A stretch of 64,000 bases of DNA from Drosophila persimilis (GCF_003286085.1 NW_020825312.1:3596001-3660000), one strand, 5' to 3'; shown: positions 38,881-53,640, counted from the stretch's first letter. The notes: a model not told the origin generated them from the letters alone. Translations and numbers: made by a program.

Positions 38881-41845
38881 TGGCCTGCGTTTGTCGCTCT
38901 GCCAGTCTATGGTAATTTATGTGCTGCAATCTAAACTCATTTAGCACGCAGCGAGGCGAATATGTGGTCGGAGCTGTGGAGCCCCGCACATACAGACACA
39001 CACACACACTAGCATACACACTGACCTGACCTCGATCCCTCCGTGCCCCCAAAAGTCCTCTGGGCCAGCCCCACTGCAATAGGCCAAGCCAGTGCTGTTT
39101 GTCCTCAAATTGGCTTCGGCCTGTTGTGCATCCTCTTGCGTCCTCCATCCTCCATTCACCGCCCGTAATGAAGTTATCGTGTTGACACTTGGCTTCGTTA
39201 TATAAGCGCACCACAAGCGGCACCGCACATCTTTGTAGTTTGCTGGTTTTATGAAGGCTGGTGGATGGGGGGGCTGATCTTCTGGCCCGCTCCTCCGCTC
39301 CTCTGCTCCTCTTCCCTCCACCCAGCTGTTGCTCATTTGCTTCGAAATCTGCATCCCCAAGCCCCGCCGCACATACAACCATATAACCGAAAGGCAAACG
39401 CACAGATAACCACACACACACTGCACACACATAGCTACACTCGCACACATAGAGAATTCATATTTGCTGAAGGCATTCGTGGCATGTGAGGGTGGGAAAC
39501 CCTCCCTCCTTGGCGTCCTTGTGCTCGTGCTCGTCAGCGTCAACAAGCTTTTCATTTCAGTCTTAATTCCTTTTGAATAATATCTACCACTTAAACTTAC
39601 AAAGCCCCGGGACCACACGAGCACACGCACGCCAGGCGGCCCATGTACTTATCGTCAAGAGCCATTCAGGCCCGTGCTCCCATCCGTGGCACGAGCGGGA
39701 CGTGCCACCAAAGGGGATTCACAGTGTGGATTCTCCTTCAGCTGTCCAAGTCGTTGCTATGCCCTAATACTCGAGTTTTCCAAATCATTCAAACTTGAAT
39801 AAATATATTTTGTATTATTTTACTGCTTATATAAAATATTTACTTGAACATATGCAAGCGCAAGCTACTGGGGCCTTTGCCTTTTATATAGTCGTATATT
39901 TTACATGGCTTGGATATCCATAAAAGATATGTATTTCTGGACTCTGATTGAAAAAGTAAGACCAAAAATTACAAAAAAAATATATATTTAAATGTACAAA
40001 ACATCCATTGATCCCTATTTCAAACTTAAGGGAAGTACGAGCTCTTTAAAGTTTAAATATTATAATTAACTATCCTCGAAAGAAAATTCTTCAATGGATG
40101 GCCTTCATGCAAGAGTGATATATAAACGAATAATACTCATACTCGTAGTACGTCCCCCTTCTGAAGTACGCCTCATGCGTACTCATGCTCCATTTTATAT
40201 GTTTAATTGTGGACTTGTCAAAATATTTGAATATGTCTCTTTGTTTTCCGTCGGCTCTTTCTTATGCATGGATATTTTTAGACAGCGAGTGGAGAGAGTG
40301 CTTCCCAGATATTGGCGGTCTACACATTTGCTGTGCTGTGGTTTCATCTCCACATTTGATGCCATCTTGGAAACATTTATGCCTCCCTCGCCAATGGGTC
40401 TCTGGGGAGACGCAGATTTTGTTTGTGTTTGCCGTCTGTCATTGCCTCAAAGTCAACAGAGATGTCGTGGCGGCCCGAGGCCAAAAGTGTTTCACAAATT
40501 AATTACGGCTCTCACCGCAACAAATTCAAGAGCACTAGCACCGCCACAAGTCGAGTACAGTGTATATATATACCGCATATTGTATAATAGTTAGTTAGTA
40601 CAGATTAGTACGAGTGGAGGGCTCATCAGTGACGAGAACTGAGTTGAACAAAGTTGGATATGGCTCTGCCTTCCTTTTTAGCAGCCTTTTTTTGTGTGGA
40701 AGCAAGAGCAGGTGAAGCTAAATAAGACTTCTGATAGCTTTCTGATCATCCAATGCAGCACTGAACATTTTGCTTAGTTCCTACATTGGACATTGGAAAG
40801 GGTCTCATGTTTTACGGAACCTACTCAGTCCACATACAATGCAGCAAGGCGACTGGATCGTGGTTTCAGGGGACCCACTCCACTGAGTTTTAATGTCATC
40901 CTGACAGGGTTCAGTTGAACGCAATTACGAATGCCTTGAAAGCAACGGATCCCCAGAGTGCGGTTCAAGATGGCAGCATTCGAAGAAAGAATGATGCATT
41001 TTCTGCTCCTAGTTTGGCCACAATTCCACTTGCTCGATGAGAAGGATGCTGCTACTACTTGATGCTGCGGCTGCTCCCACTTTGTCCACCTTGATAGTTC
41101 GCATGGGGATTGGAGACGGCGGACCATACAGTGGTAGGCATCGCATAATGCGGTACTTCTCACTGTTCGGATGCTCCTGTTACTGTTCCTGTCCACGATT
41201 ATGGAACAGCGCCCAATGGCCTTTCAAGAATGGAGGTGTGATATTCAACTTACCCTCTGCTTATTCGTCCTTATTGCTGCCAGAATCGTTAATTTTAGAA
41301 GCAGAGTGCGACTAGTCCGAGTCCCATTCTGGGGCCGCTGCACATCTCAATGAAACCCGAAATGACGACTGTTGACGATGCGTTCCAAATATTCTTTCAA
41401 GCGGTATAAAAAACATCCACTTTTCAGCCATTTCGAATGTTCTGTATACAGCCGGATTTCTAAAATAATCCTGAAGCCCTGAAGCCGTAAATGAGTTTTG
41501 GCAATTAGCAACTTTGCAGCATACAGAATTTATGTCCTATCTTTGCCCATACAGAATACAATATGATTCGAGAATACGTGTGTCATGTGGAAGCATTTGA
41601 ATTTCAATTAGTGGATGATATCAATTATTGATTTGTATTTGCAAACTGTCATGAGTCATGGCCCTGTGACACGTCTTGTTGGATTTGTATCGAGTAAATC
41701 ATTTTGTAAAAACCGAGCCGGGAAGCTTAACACCTTTCCGTTGTACAGCAAAGTTCTTCTTTAGCGAATTGATATTATGCAAATAAATATCTCCTTTTTT
41801 TTGTTTTGTCTGTTCACAAAAAATAAGAATTCCTCTACAAGAATG

Positions 41846-42077
41846 AGCGGGTACGTTGTCAACCGCGGCTCTACATTTATACTAAGTACTCAGTCAGTAT
41901 TTATGTCATCTTATGATTTATATAACCAATGCAATTTATTATTGATACATAAATACGTCGCGCACACTGCACGGAAGACGGAGAGACAGACATAGCAATA
42001 TCGACTCGGCTATTGATGCTGCCTTCTGGGTACTAAGTAGACACATCACCATCCACTCTTCGAGTACCGGGCATAAA
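41846..42077 (+). repeat. Degenerate DINE-1/INE-1-like element, copy C
   Basis: It begins CGGGTACGTTGT, has GGCTCTACATTTATAC and ACTCAGTCAGTAT as in copies B and D, retains ATCGACTCGGCTATTGATGCTG, and ends ACTCTTCGAGTACCGGGCATAAAA. The central section with the GACGGA microsatellite is mostly deleted. Confidence 0.7.
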
Positions 42078-45000
42078 AATAGGCTAGATTTGATCAACAA
42101 ATATGTGTAAGAATTCCTTCATAGGAAAAACTATATTTTTCAACGAAACGAAATAAACGTCCGCCCAAGAGAACTTTAACTGTAAATGTGTCAACTTTGC
42201 AAGGATGGAAGGATGCCGATGGACATTCTGATGACTCAAAGAGCTCATTTCATTGCTGCGTCCAGAGGCACAACAACCATTTTCAATTTCCCAAACGTTT
42301 TTATCTGGTGGCAGCAGGCAGGCAGCTCTTTCAGGAGAAGATCACATGTCATGTCCGATGCCAGCTTTCCAATGATTACTCCTGCTGAAAGGTAAACTGG
42401 CGTGCTCAACTGCATCACACCCCCACAACCTCCACCTCGCTTGTGGATGGCAGTCGTGGCGCAGCGCAAACATGTTGCACGAGCCCTTACCGCCCGGTTG
42501 CACACGCACAATTGCTGGGAATGGCCAAAGAACACACACATTGGGCCCAAGGGCAGCAGCAGCAGCCAGCCAGGGCGCGTGGGCTGTTCGAGGAGTGATT
42601 TGTAGACGCAGAGGATCTGCCATTCCGGATGCTCAATCATCTTGAATGGCTTGCATCGCATTCCCTAGAGACCTTAAGAACAGTGAACCTTAATAGGTTC
42701 ACGGCTGCATAGATCTGAAGCATGTTACTGCTTTTCCCATAAAAAAACACGCTACCAAGCGTCCAAAATTAAATATCTAGGGCATCTATAAGGCTGCATG
42801 GTTATCATTTTGTGAAAAAAGATTCTTTTTCCAAGGTGTTAATGTTCCCAGATTCACAGAATTGAGGCTTTCAGGCTCAGGTCTCGGTGAAAAGGCTCTG
42901 CCTACCCTCGGACTGGACTCTCTGTATGCGGCGAACATGTGTGCCGTGTCCTGCGGCAAACTGGCTGTCAATGCGCATATTTCATATAGAAAACAACTTT
43001 CGTCCTGCGGCCAACATGTGGCACGCACGGAGACAGGCACACGAGGCCCATCCAATTGTTTGGCTATCCCTGTCCCAGCCTCGCCCTCCCCGCACCTCGC
43101 GTTAATTAACCACTGACCACTAGTTGCTGTTCAGGGTCCCGTTTCCCATGTCCGGGGGACACGAGTACGTGCTAATGTAATCCTCGTGCTTTTAATTACA
43201 AAATTCCACAAGCCAGAAGCTTTGCTTTTAGGCACCGGCTGCAGCGCCGACCCCAGCCCCAGCCCCAGTGCCAGTCCCAGGATCAGTCACCGGCTCTCGT
43301 GTTTCAGGCCCTCATTTAATTCACTTTGCTACAAGTCTCGTAAAATTCACGTTGGCTACCTTTTGGGGTTCGCAAATCCAGCGCCAAGTCGCTTTGCATT
43401 CCTTGCCGTTCTGCCGACTTCTACGGAAGTCATTCCCGCAGTCATTGTCCGCCGGCGGAACGCTCGCTCACCTCGCAATCAGTGTTGAATGCCCCAGAGC
43501 CTCCCCTCTCACCCTTCCGATTGGCTCAACGGGGATTTTGCATTTAAATTGGCGACAACTTCGACGCAGGATGAGCCTCTCGCTACTGCGGCGAGATGGA
43601 ATACACTTAATTATGCTCTTTAATTGCTGGGCCGTCCACTCTGCTGGAGCCAACGCGCCTTGGCCCAGAACTTTGACCCTTCCAGGCCTTCGCATAGACC
43701 CACAACGAGCGTCCTCCAATGGCTTCCACTGGCTATTGACCAACCGAAAATAATTGAAATTCAAATTCACAATTGCGGACACGTCCTGGCCCGCCTCATT
43801 GTTGGGAAAAGTTTGAAAGTCTTCCTTTTATGGTCGTCGCCTGAGTTCAGAGAATTTCATTTGCATTTCGTGTGACTTGAAAGAATATTAATGGGTGGGG
43901 TGGGGAGCTCTTTAAGATACAGTTGGAAATGGTACACTGTTCTGAAAACATCTTTAAGTGGAACATGTCAGTGCCATTCCCCCCACTTTTTGATGCTTCC
44001 GCTCTGCAGGAAACTTTAATTTTGTTATCACTTTGGACGACGTCTTCCAATTCAAATATATGCTTATATCTTGATCGTTTTCATTTTAAAAATGTACTTT
44101 TGAGAGCTGCTTCCGCTGTTGAATCGTGAATGGCGAACCTCATTCCACAAATTCCTGGCCCGGGGCCCATGCAAATTGCTCGACAATGCAAATTGCTCTT
44201 TAAACACTCGACTCGCCTGCAAAATTACGCATACGCAGCGGCGTCGGGCCAACGATGGGAGATAAAAACGAAGCTTAATGTGTGCAAAGCACTTGGTAAA
44301 TACTTGCCAACTGACAAAAGCAACTTCAGCTCCAGCTCCTGCTTCTGCTCGATTATTCAATTTAAAGTTTGACTCGAGATCCGAGAACTTTGGGGAACAG
44401 AACTCCCTCCAAAATTCTCCAGCTAATCCAGTCTAATTTGACTGTTTTGATGGGGCTACAACGTGCAGAAAGTTCTACACTTAATTACGAGCTAGAACAA
44501 TGAACATGACTCATAATTCCGCATATCCACATGTTTTCGAAACTCATTTGGAGGAGGTACGGGGGGCACGGTTGCAGCCACACGGAATTCCCGGGGCAGA
44601 CTCATTATCGGAAAATCGCAGAGTTAATTGGATAACCCGAATTTACAAATTGAATTGCGAGTCCACTGTTGTTGTTCCGGCACAGCCATTACGACAATCG
44701 CATTACGAAAGAACCATTCATTATGTGATTCATGGATTCGTGGAGGGTATCCGTTTCAAAGCGTTTTACGAAAACATATTCAATGTCCAGGCTACGGCAA
44801 TTAAAGACCTCACTTGCCGCATCGAGCCCCGCCACGCCGCCCCTCCTGCCACAGTTCTTCTCGGGGGACTGGCATGTGACAGCAGCAGGCAGCAGCATTG
44901 TCGGTTCGTGGTGCAATTTTCGCAAATTAAAAGATATCACTTACAGCAAAATAATTTCCCAAAACCGCAAAAAGTTAGACAGCGGGCAGGCAGGGCAGAC

Positions 45001-46328
45001 ATGACACGCCCACTGCCACGCCCACGCGATTTTCGTCCGCAGAAAATGCAGCGGGCAATTTTTTTCCATCTCGTTGACAGCAAATTGAATTAGAAACGCA
45101 TTGCCACAAACAAAATGAGAAGAGGACTCAAGCGGGGAACGGGACCCATTATAGCGGCGTGGATCGTACCCATGTGCGGTGTCAAAATGTGGCGGAGGGG
45201 AGGTGGAGCGAGCATAGATGCCGGATGTGAACAATGACAAACCGCAAAAATTCAATTTAAAGTTTGTATTTCAATGCCGAACGCTGCCGAGGCAGCGCAC
45301 CCAAAAACCCACTCAAACAACACTGGGGAAAGCTGGGAAAAGTCGAATATGCGTGGCAGGATGGCTGGATGAACGGGGGTGATGTGGGGTTGGGGTTGGG
45401 GTTGGGTATGGGATTTGGCGGAAAACGAAGCCAAGTGCCAAGGGATACGTGAATGTAATTGGAAAATATTGAACTGTGAACAAGTTTCGCATCCAACGGG
45501 AAGGAATCCGAATTTATTATGCCACACAGCGAAGTATGGATGCAACAGCAGGAGCAGCAAGCCAGGGAATGCAAAGTGCATAGTTTCATCAGATAGTACC
45601 CTGGCAATTGAAATCAAAAGATCGGCAACCCATTGTAGCTATGATAGCTTGTGTGACTTGTGTGACTGGCAGGCCTCAAGGATGCCGTATATCACTTATT
45701 TTTGAGGCATCTCCGACAAAATGTCGCCAACGGGAAGAATCCTTAATTAAAGGAAGAGCGAACATAAATTCCATAAGCCGTATCAAAGTCGGTCCTAAAC
45801 CTTGATTTAGTAGTTAGCTGGAAATGCGGATTTGGCAAAGGATTTTTATGTTTATTTTGGGACTTAGCTCGGATCCGGCCGCGAAAACAAGCAAAGTACA
45901 AAATCAGGAATCCCCCAGCGACACACAGTGAACGCCCAGCATATGTACATGCATATCTGTGTATGTGATGTGTACCCACAGCGTGGCCACACACATGTGC
46001 AATATTTTAGCATTTGTCATAATTACTAAGCGACGCCCGTGGGAGGTCTTGCCGCAGGAGCGTAAACGAAGGCGGCGAGCAGAGCCGAAAACCTAAGGAG
46101 AAAACCCATAAAATAAAGGAAAATGTGCGAATTTGAAAATTTCATCTCTTTGACGTTGGCAGCGCGGCCACAAGGCGCCCCTCCCACAGCACCACCCCCG
46201 CCCCAGCAGCGTCCCAACGCGCCCCGCCTTCGGTCGACAATTATTAACGTCTTACAGAACGGCGGCGCGGCGGCACGGCGGCACATTTATGACTGCACTT
46301 TTCACATCCGTTTCCGCATCCGTCTGTC

Positions 46329-46361
<33 letters not shown>

Positions 46362-49300
46362 ACACATACATTTTTTCGGTGGGCGTAGAGCAAGCAGGTC
46401 TGGGGCGTGGCCGCTGTTTGCCGCCAACAGAGAAAGCAATTTCACTTTACATTTGTTTTACGGCATTTGTTGCCACACATCTGTGCCCCCTGTGTGCCGA
46501 CCAAAAGGAGGTGGTGTGGCAGAGGGCTTATGGGAGCCTTGCCAAGCGACAATATGCTCGCCCCGCTCCGTGCCGCTCCTCCTACCCGACTCCTCCAGTG
46601 ATAAGTATTTATTATTATGCCTCTTAATGGCCAAAATGCTTTGCTTTGTGCTTTTACCCAAATGAGTTTCCCTCATTAGAGCACCACTCCTGCGTCTGAT
46701 GATATTATTACAAGGCCACGATCAGCCCCTATGCAGCGGTAAGCCATAATTCTACGGAATATTCATAAGCATTCGCCGAAGCTAATCTGCGGGGATTCGA
46801 ATCCTAAACGATGGAAATGGAATACCTCTCTACTTGCGCGTATTTTTCCCTTCCTTTCTTCATTTTGTAAACTCTTTGGTTAATGTCTCCTGACTTGGCA
46901 ATGCTAATGCATTAGCTCTTAAACTTTTACAACTTTTATGTTTGACAAACTCGAATTAGCATTGGAGTAAAATGCAGGCGTTCGTATTGTTCAGTTAATG
47001 ACTTCCGTAAACAGAAAGTGGAGAGGCTGGAGGCATTTGCATTCCACAGAGTGGGGCACGGCACCTGTTTTCCTCGCGGAAACTCGAGATAAGCGAATAA
47101 AGTTAATGCGGCCCATTAGCTGACGAATCTCTAATTACCCGTGGAGAGAGAGGTGTGTATCTGTATCTACAACTGCTCTGGTTTGCCCAGGAAACGGGCA
47201 TGCATTTATGGTTTATCGTCTGACGAATAAAACATTTTGTTGCCGCCGATGCAATAAACGGAACGGATTCGTTTCATTTCACTCCGCATCCACGTTCCGA
47301 TTTCGCCAGGTCCCCCCCGTAAAACCGGGTTTGCAGTGCGAGGGCGGACCAAGTTGTTGTTGCCTTTCGACAAAGGCATTAGCGCAAGGACTCGATTTCA
47401 TCGAGCCCCAGCCTCAGATGTGGGTTATTAAAAACCAATATTCCGTCCTGCTCCGCCCCCTTTTATAAATAATTCAAGGGAGTTTCCCTTTGACTTTCTG
47501 CCGGGACCTCCGACAGCACTCCGATTATTAATTTACAATACGTGGCAATATGCGAAACATTTTGAGATGCATCGCTGAATGAGGTGGCAGGGAGGCTTTC
47601 AAAATAAGAAATTAATACGTTGCCCAAGGCAGCTCCGGCGAAGGTCACGGGTCCATTCTGAAGTTTAATAAGGTTGAAGGTGTCCTGTCAGGCAGGAGTG
47701 TATGACCTTTATTTCGCTGAATCGTGAAGAAACATATTAAATTCATAATTTCCCCTTTTGTGACTTTGAAACTAGGAGAAAAATATAATTTTACTTGGCG
47801 GGTTTGAATTCGGTTCGGTTTCCATTGCAACATTTGCAATTTTAAAATCATTTGGTCTGTTGGACTGGTCTGTTTGGTTTGAGCTCTCTTTTTAAATGTT
47901 TATGTTTGCAGCCTAGGGTACAATTGTTCTTTTGTTTATCGGAGAGCGAGAGTTCTCCCATGCACCTTACGAAGAGAGTACCAATGCATTAGTATCAGTG
48001 GAAGTGGTCTCTGCCTGAGTCTATGGAAATGCTTGATCAGCATTAAGGGGCTTGTTGCAAGAGCCCCTTAGCCTCAGTATGAGTGCGTTTGGGTTCAGTC
48101 TGTGTTTTGGGGAAACGCTTAATCAGCAGTTTGGGCAGCTGGCAGATCCGCGCATCCAAGTAGATCATTTTGGTGTTCAGAGGGAATGCGTAACATAAAC
48201 AATAGTTGTTTACGTCACTGCGTCACTTATTTATGTTTATTTATGTATAACAGAGTATTAAATATGTACAAGAAATATTCTTTTCGACAATAACTTATTG
48301 GCTACCACGCAATTACCATTTCACTCTTTCTTTTTGTAACGAAACCCACACACATTGCCGCAGAGGAACACGCTCAACGCGCACTCTTTTCCTTTTGTCC
48401 TCTCTGAGCGAGTCGTCTGAGCGAGTGCCCACGCACTCTATTGCTATGGGACAGACCGTAGTCAATAACAAACGGTAAATCGTAAAGAAGGCAACAGAGG
48501 ATAGCACTTCGAAAAGTCTAGCAATGAATTCTTGGACAGCAAAAGACCCGAAATACTCGAATTATTTTTAAGCCCCACACAAATTATGTAATAGCAAGCG
48601 CAAAACAAGTGATTTGTCTTTAGATTTAATTAAAAACTCCCTTTTAGAGTACTTTAGAGCATGACTGCTACTTAGAGTCCGGGGAAAATTAGATTATAAA
48701 GATGTTTGCTGTCGCTTCTTCTTTATGCGTACCCGTATCTCGTATAACTTCCATAACAATTTCCCATTCCATCGCTTATTATACTTCGTAATTAAGAAAT
48801 TATGCTGGAGCTATTTGGTGCCTACAAAAACTTAGCTAAGAAAACTGTTAGCAGAGAGCGATTATCAGGAACAAATTAATAAATCATGAAGGGCTATCCG
48901 TATCAAAGAAAAAATGTGGCCCAAGCTTCTGGTGTCTCGAAATTTACAAATACTTGGGGAGAGAAGCCCAGTAAGCCGATGCTAGTGATGGGTCCGTTTC
49001 CACATCCCAATCCGCATCCAATTAAAAATTAAAACAATGCTTCGGCCGAGGGTTCGTCACGTTGGGGCACAAAATGACCGTAAGCCCGCATTATTAACAA
49101 GTTGTGAGCAAATGGATTTGCTAGAGAGACCCACGATTTCAGAAAGCTCCCTGCCACCCCCACTGGATCTGCAATATAGTCATCCCGGGCCATTCCTGGG
49201 GCTCGGGTGTCGTCCGGGACAGCACGTAAACATAATTAGACGCACATTTAAAAGGTCGTTAGGGCGCCACAAACAGCAGCCACCCACCCACGCAGCCGAA

Positions 49301-52300
49301 CCCACGCCAAAGACCCATCTCAGAGATCCCTGTCCAAGGCCGGATTCCAGTCAAAGTTGACCGAGGCGCCACTCACGCGTATTTGCATCCGTCCAAAGGG
49401 GCAGCCTCTGCCTCTGACCCCCGCATACGTGCGTGACTGGAGAAAAGCTGCAGAGGACGTGGCCGGGAGCAGCAAGTGCCCCAAACAGTGGCACCAACAT
49501 GCAAATACCATTAGCCTGGTAGGGCTCTGGGCCTGTTCTTCCTCGTCCTCGGTCCCGGCCCGGACCCCGGCATTGTGCAAAGGGGCTCTCAAAACGTTGT
49601 CAACGACTTGACATTGTTTCAAGAGCGCAAAGTGTGAGACTCTGAGACCGTGAATATCACAAGAAACGAGCGGAAATCTCAAGAGCAATGACAACATTTA
49701 CACGGCTCCAACAACATGTAGAGCTCCAAGATGCATTCTCCAAGAAAAGTCATTAGATGTCTGTGGATGAGCGACTCTGTTCTGGCCCAATCATTGTCTT
49801 ACGACACCTCATGGGGAGGACTCTTACCCTAAGTGGCGCCGCACAAAGGCAACACGTGGCTTCTGGCAAAGTGCCGCCCATCCCCATCCCCATCTCCATC
49901 GTACACATTTTCTAGTGCCGGCGGCAACCACAGCCCCAGGCCACATTGACCCGAGGTTGTTCCCATCTGGAATGCGGAGCCTGCACCTACAATAATGTGG
50001 GCTCTTTGCAAGGGATCTGCAATAAAAATGCAGCTTTTACGGCCAGCCAGAGCACAATGTCGTGGACGGTGGACGATGGCCGCCCCATGGCTCCGCCGTG
50101 GAGTCTGCTTCATTTGCCACTCGCCAAATGGTGGCGCAACTGCCAGCACACACACTAACACCCGCCCGGGCCAGTTGTGACCTCGGCGAGTGCCCATTAA
50201 CGCTTTTTTATCTCTTCATAAATTTTAATTTTGCCAAAATACTCGAAAGTACGTGCAGCTTCTGCCACCACCACAACCCCCCGGACAACCAACCCTGGCC
50301 GCAACATTCAACTTGAAACGGAGCTCCCATAATTCTTCCTGTCCTGCCCTGCTCCAGCTTTGGCTCTCCCTCCTCCATTTGCTTGGCGATTTCATTTTGG
50401 CCAAGAGAAAAATGACTTGGTGGCTGCCTTTGCACTTTCTTTCTTCCTCTCTGGCAACATCCTTCCGCCTCCGACGTCGCCTCCGTCTCTGACTTTGGGC
50501 CTGACGAGTGGAGAGCTCGTAACCTTATTTCGCCAGCATCCTCGGAGCATCCTCGACGCCATCGGGCTTGTTTATCGTCCTTTGCATCTCATTGAGCCCG
50601 TTGCCGCTTATGAACCCGGCCGCCCCCAACATCGCACATCCACCAGCTCCTTGGGGGCCCAGCGAAGGATACTCGGGCCAAAGACGTTGCAGCCTTTTCC
50701 GTTTTGCCTGGCTCGGCACTTTTCCGTTTTCTTTGCATATTTGATCTAATTAAAATGAGTTATATGAGACAGGTGGAGAGAGCGTGTTAATCCTTGACCT
50801 GCTGACTTTGCCGACCTGCGTCCTCGCGTTGCCATGTCTCCATGATGCCAACGGCCCAAGTGGCGCCTCAAGACCAGTGGGAATGGCTGTGAAATATCTC
50901 CCGAGTAGTTAAATATCTCAAAATGTTAAAAGAATTCAAACAACTATGATACTCCCTGAGGCGTTATCTTCAAGCGTTATCTTCAGGCGTTATTCGATTT
51001 GAACCACTTATGTACCTCTTCTGACATCTGCTCCCTGCTGTTTCTTATCATTGCAGGTATGTTAATGGAGCCCCCACTCTCAACAAGTGGATCCCGGGTT
51101 GGGGTTCTGCCCGGGCAAGTGGCAAACAATGGCGAAGCGGCTAGGAGCAACCTTATCTAATGAATTTATGTGCGTCCTCGGCATGCAGGACCGTAGTGCA
51201 AGGTGCCATGTCGTGCAAAGGCCGTAGCTGAAAGTACTTAAGCCCATAAAATATTCAAGCCGTGAACATGTGGGTAAAACTACAAGGAGTACGGTACGGG
51301 AGGCGTACAAGAGTCCGGCACGCAAACACCGGAAACGAGACAAGCAATAGTAGGGAAAGGAGGGGCCAGATGGGGTGGACAATTAGACGGACAGTCGACG
51401 GAGGAACGGAATCCAGGCAGATACTCGGAGACGCAGACAGTCTCACGAGACTGGGCCCCCGGGACACACAGCGGCCGCCAGGACCACTGATTGAAAAGAA
51501 AATTACGGGCAAGTAGTTGCCCGGATGGCCTGGATGGCATGGTGGCCGCCAGCTGGTCTCCATAGCGTTGACGGCCACGATGGTGATGAGCGCCATAACT
51601 GCCGTGTGGCAGGAGGAAGCGGAAGCGTAACGGCGCCGCCTCTGAGACCGGCCTTGAGCCCCGGAAGTGGTAAGAGCCCAGGGGCCAAAGTGGCCACCCC
51701 CCGTCCACGCCATTTGCATTTAAGAGCACACATAGATGTCCCTGCCGCTAGACATCAGCCTCCTTTCCCAGCATCTGATGATGGCAACTGTTTTTCTGCT
51801 CCACGAAGCAGGCTTCTTTTCACGCATCTTGAGGCACAGTGGCTAAAGAGGGTATTTTCTAAGAAAAATATGTACATGAGATTAGGAAAAAAAGTTTTGG
51901 GAATATTCATACTTACTTCGTTGAGTGTCCTTTGGTCAATTAAAAATAGCCAAAGTCTCTAGATTGCTCCCATTTTGAGTCGCAGAACTAAATCAACTTC
52001 AAGTAGCTTTCACATATCCATCTTTGATGATGGCAGAATTATAAAGAAATTGGTTTTCTCTTGTTAAGTATCCAATCAAGCGAAGGGGGAAGGATGAATA
52101 TTCTGCCCATTGTACAGTTGACTCCCGAGAAGGCAGTAGCAGCAAGTAGGAGAAAGCGTAAGCGCACGTTGAGGATATTAAGCATGTCCTTAAGCATAAA
52201 ATGTCAATAAGTGCACCCAATCGATCCTAAGCAGTTTACATTGCGACAAGCCACTGAGTGCCGTGCCATGTCATGCCATGCCATGCCGTCGCCGCCGCCG

Positions 52301-52905
52301 TTGCCGTTGCCGTTTCTGTCTGCCTCCTCGATTTCTCGAGCCGGAATCGCGCGAACAATGCAAAGGACACAGAAAAGCACAATCAGACACACAGGCATAT
52401 CTTTATGCATGCATCTCATATTTCCCGATACTCTATGCATGTGCATATATACGTACTTGGATAAGCAAATTTCTGCCTGCATTATTGGGAGTCTCTCGAT
52501 GTCTCCGGCTCTGACTGGCTCCTGGCCATGGGAGTGGTGCTGCGCGGGGAGCCCGGACACACACAAAGTTGCGTCTACAAAACGCTTTGGCAAAGATACA
52601 AAAGTGCAGCATCTGCACGAATCATCCTTTGTGCAGGAGTGTGCCGCATATTGGATGCTTAGTTGAGAATACAAATTCGAGCAGAAACGGCTAAAATTTA
52701 ACTAAATTCAACATAACCTGATTGTACCCATTATTATACATCTAGAAGTAATATACAATATATGGCTGGTTACTCGTGAAGATCGATAGGATAATACGTT
52801 CGTAGCTAAGTACTCAAAAAATTACTGCCAAAATCCGTACATAAAAACTACAAAAAAAATTCAACATAAACAGAAACATCCAGAAACTGCGATCACAGAA
52901 TAAAA
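42078..52905. other. Gene-poor region, part 3
   Basis: About 10.8 kb without a supportable gene. Notable repeats are a GGGGTT tandem (45385-45406), a (CA)n tract (46330-46359) and ATGCC / GCCGCC runs near 52263-52310. The longest frames (44500-45093 + and 51255-51729 -) have no recognisable domain and no coding-like splice context. Confidence 0.5.
46330..46359 (+). repeat. (CA)n microsatellite
   Basis: About 15 uninterrupted CA units, followed by GTACACATACA. Confidence 0.95.
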
Positions 52906-52907
52906 CG

Positions 52908-53640
52908 AGGGGGAACGTTGTGAGTTGCTGCGTACACCGCAACTCTACATTTATACGCGATACTTAGTCAGTATGGCTCTCCTCCGGCAGACGCCGGAAG
53001 GGGGTGTGGCGAAATTTTGACACAAAACGGTCAAGGTCCAATATCACAGGAGTGTGGATACCAAATTTGGTTTCTCTAGCTTTTATGGGTTCTGAGATCC
53101 TTGAACTCATATTTTGCAATTGGCAAAACCGACCATGAAACCGGTGTGTTAGAGAGAGACAGAGCGAGAAAGAATGAAATTGTTTTCTTGATTCTGGCTA
53201 TAATAATTATACGATCTTGTTCAGATGTTACACTCTAGAACATATAGTCATCTTCTACGATTTTTAGTTTTCTCGAATCGTCGAAATTGTGGATGCCACA
53301 GTTTTCGCCCTTTGTGGGGGCGGAAGTGGGCTGGGCAAAGTTTTGAAATATTCTTTTAGCAGTGACATATCACAGAAGTCTGGATCAAAAACATCGTTGC
53401 TCTAGCTCTTATAGTCTTTGAGCACTAGTCGCTGAAGGGGACGGAAAGACGGACAGACGGACGGACGGACAGTCGGACAGACGGACAGACAGACATGGCT
53501 CAATCGACTCGGCTATTGATGCTGATCAAGAATATATATACTTTATGGGGTCGGAAACGATTCTTCTGGACGTTAAACACATCCACTTTCACCACAAATC
53601 TAATAAACCCCAATACTCATTTTGAGTATCGGGTATAAAA
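52908..53640 (+). repeat. DINE-1/INE-1-like element, most complete copy (D)
   Basis: It starts near GGGGGAACGTTGTGAG and ends at GAGTATCGGGTATAAAA. Blocks in order are CCGCAACTCTACATTTATAC, TTAGTCAGTATGGCTC, GGAAGGGGGTGTGGCG, AATATCACAGGAGTGTGG, TTTGGTTTCTCTAGC, GGTTCTGAGATCC, a second partial copy of the CACAGAAGTCTGGAT..CTCTAGCTC block near 53368, the GACGGACGGACA microsatellite (about 53450-53490), ATCGACTCGGCTATTGATG, a TATATATACTTTATGGGG block and TCCACTTTCACCAC. No protein is encoded. The family assignment rests on remembered consensus blocks. It ends about 455 bp upstream of the chitin-binding gene. Confidence 0.75.

Larger units (their letters stand above)
33001..41840. other. Gene-poor region, part 2
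   Basis: No gene is supported in this 8.8 kb. It contains (GA)n at about 33250-33270, (GT)n at about 33596-33614, an AGC tract (33829-33849), a TACGAG hexamer tandem (34531-34556), a TGGGTCC-type tandem (36703-36746) and a GTGCT tandem (38851-38880). The octamer TACTCGTA/TACGAGTA is unusually frequent between 34.3 and 40.2 kb. The stretch 39.78-40.08 kb is AT-rich. Candidate frames at 38810-39630 and 40094-40594 look random. Confidence 0.5.

Noticed and set aside
44500..45093. 197-codon plus-strand frame in the gene desert
   Set aside because: No domain, no signal peptide, no repeats, no start context or splice sites that would support it; composition resembles neighbouring non-coding DNA.
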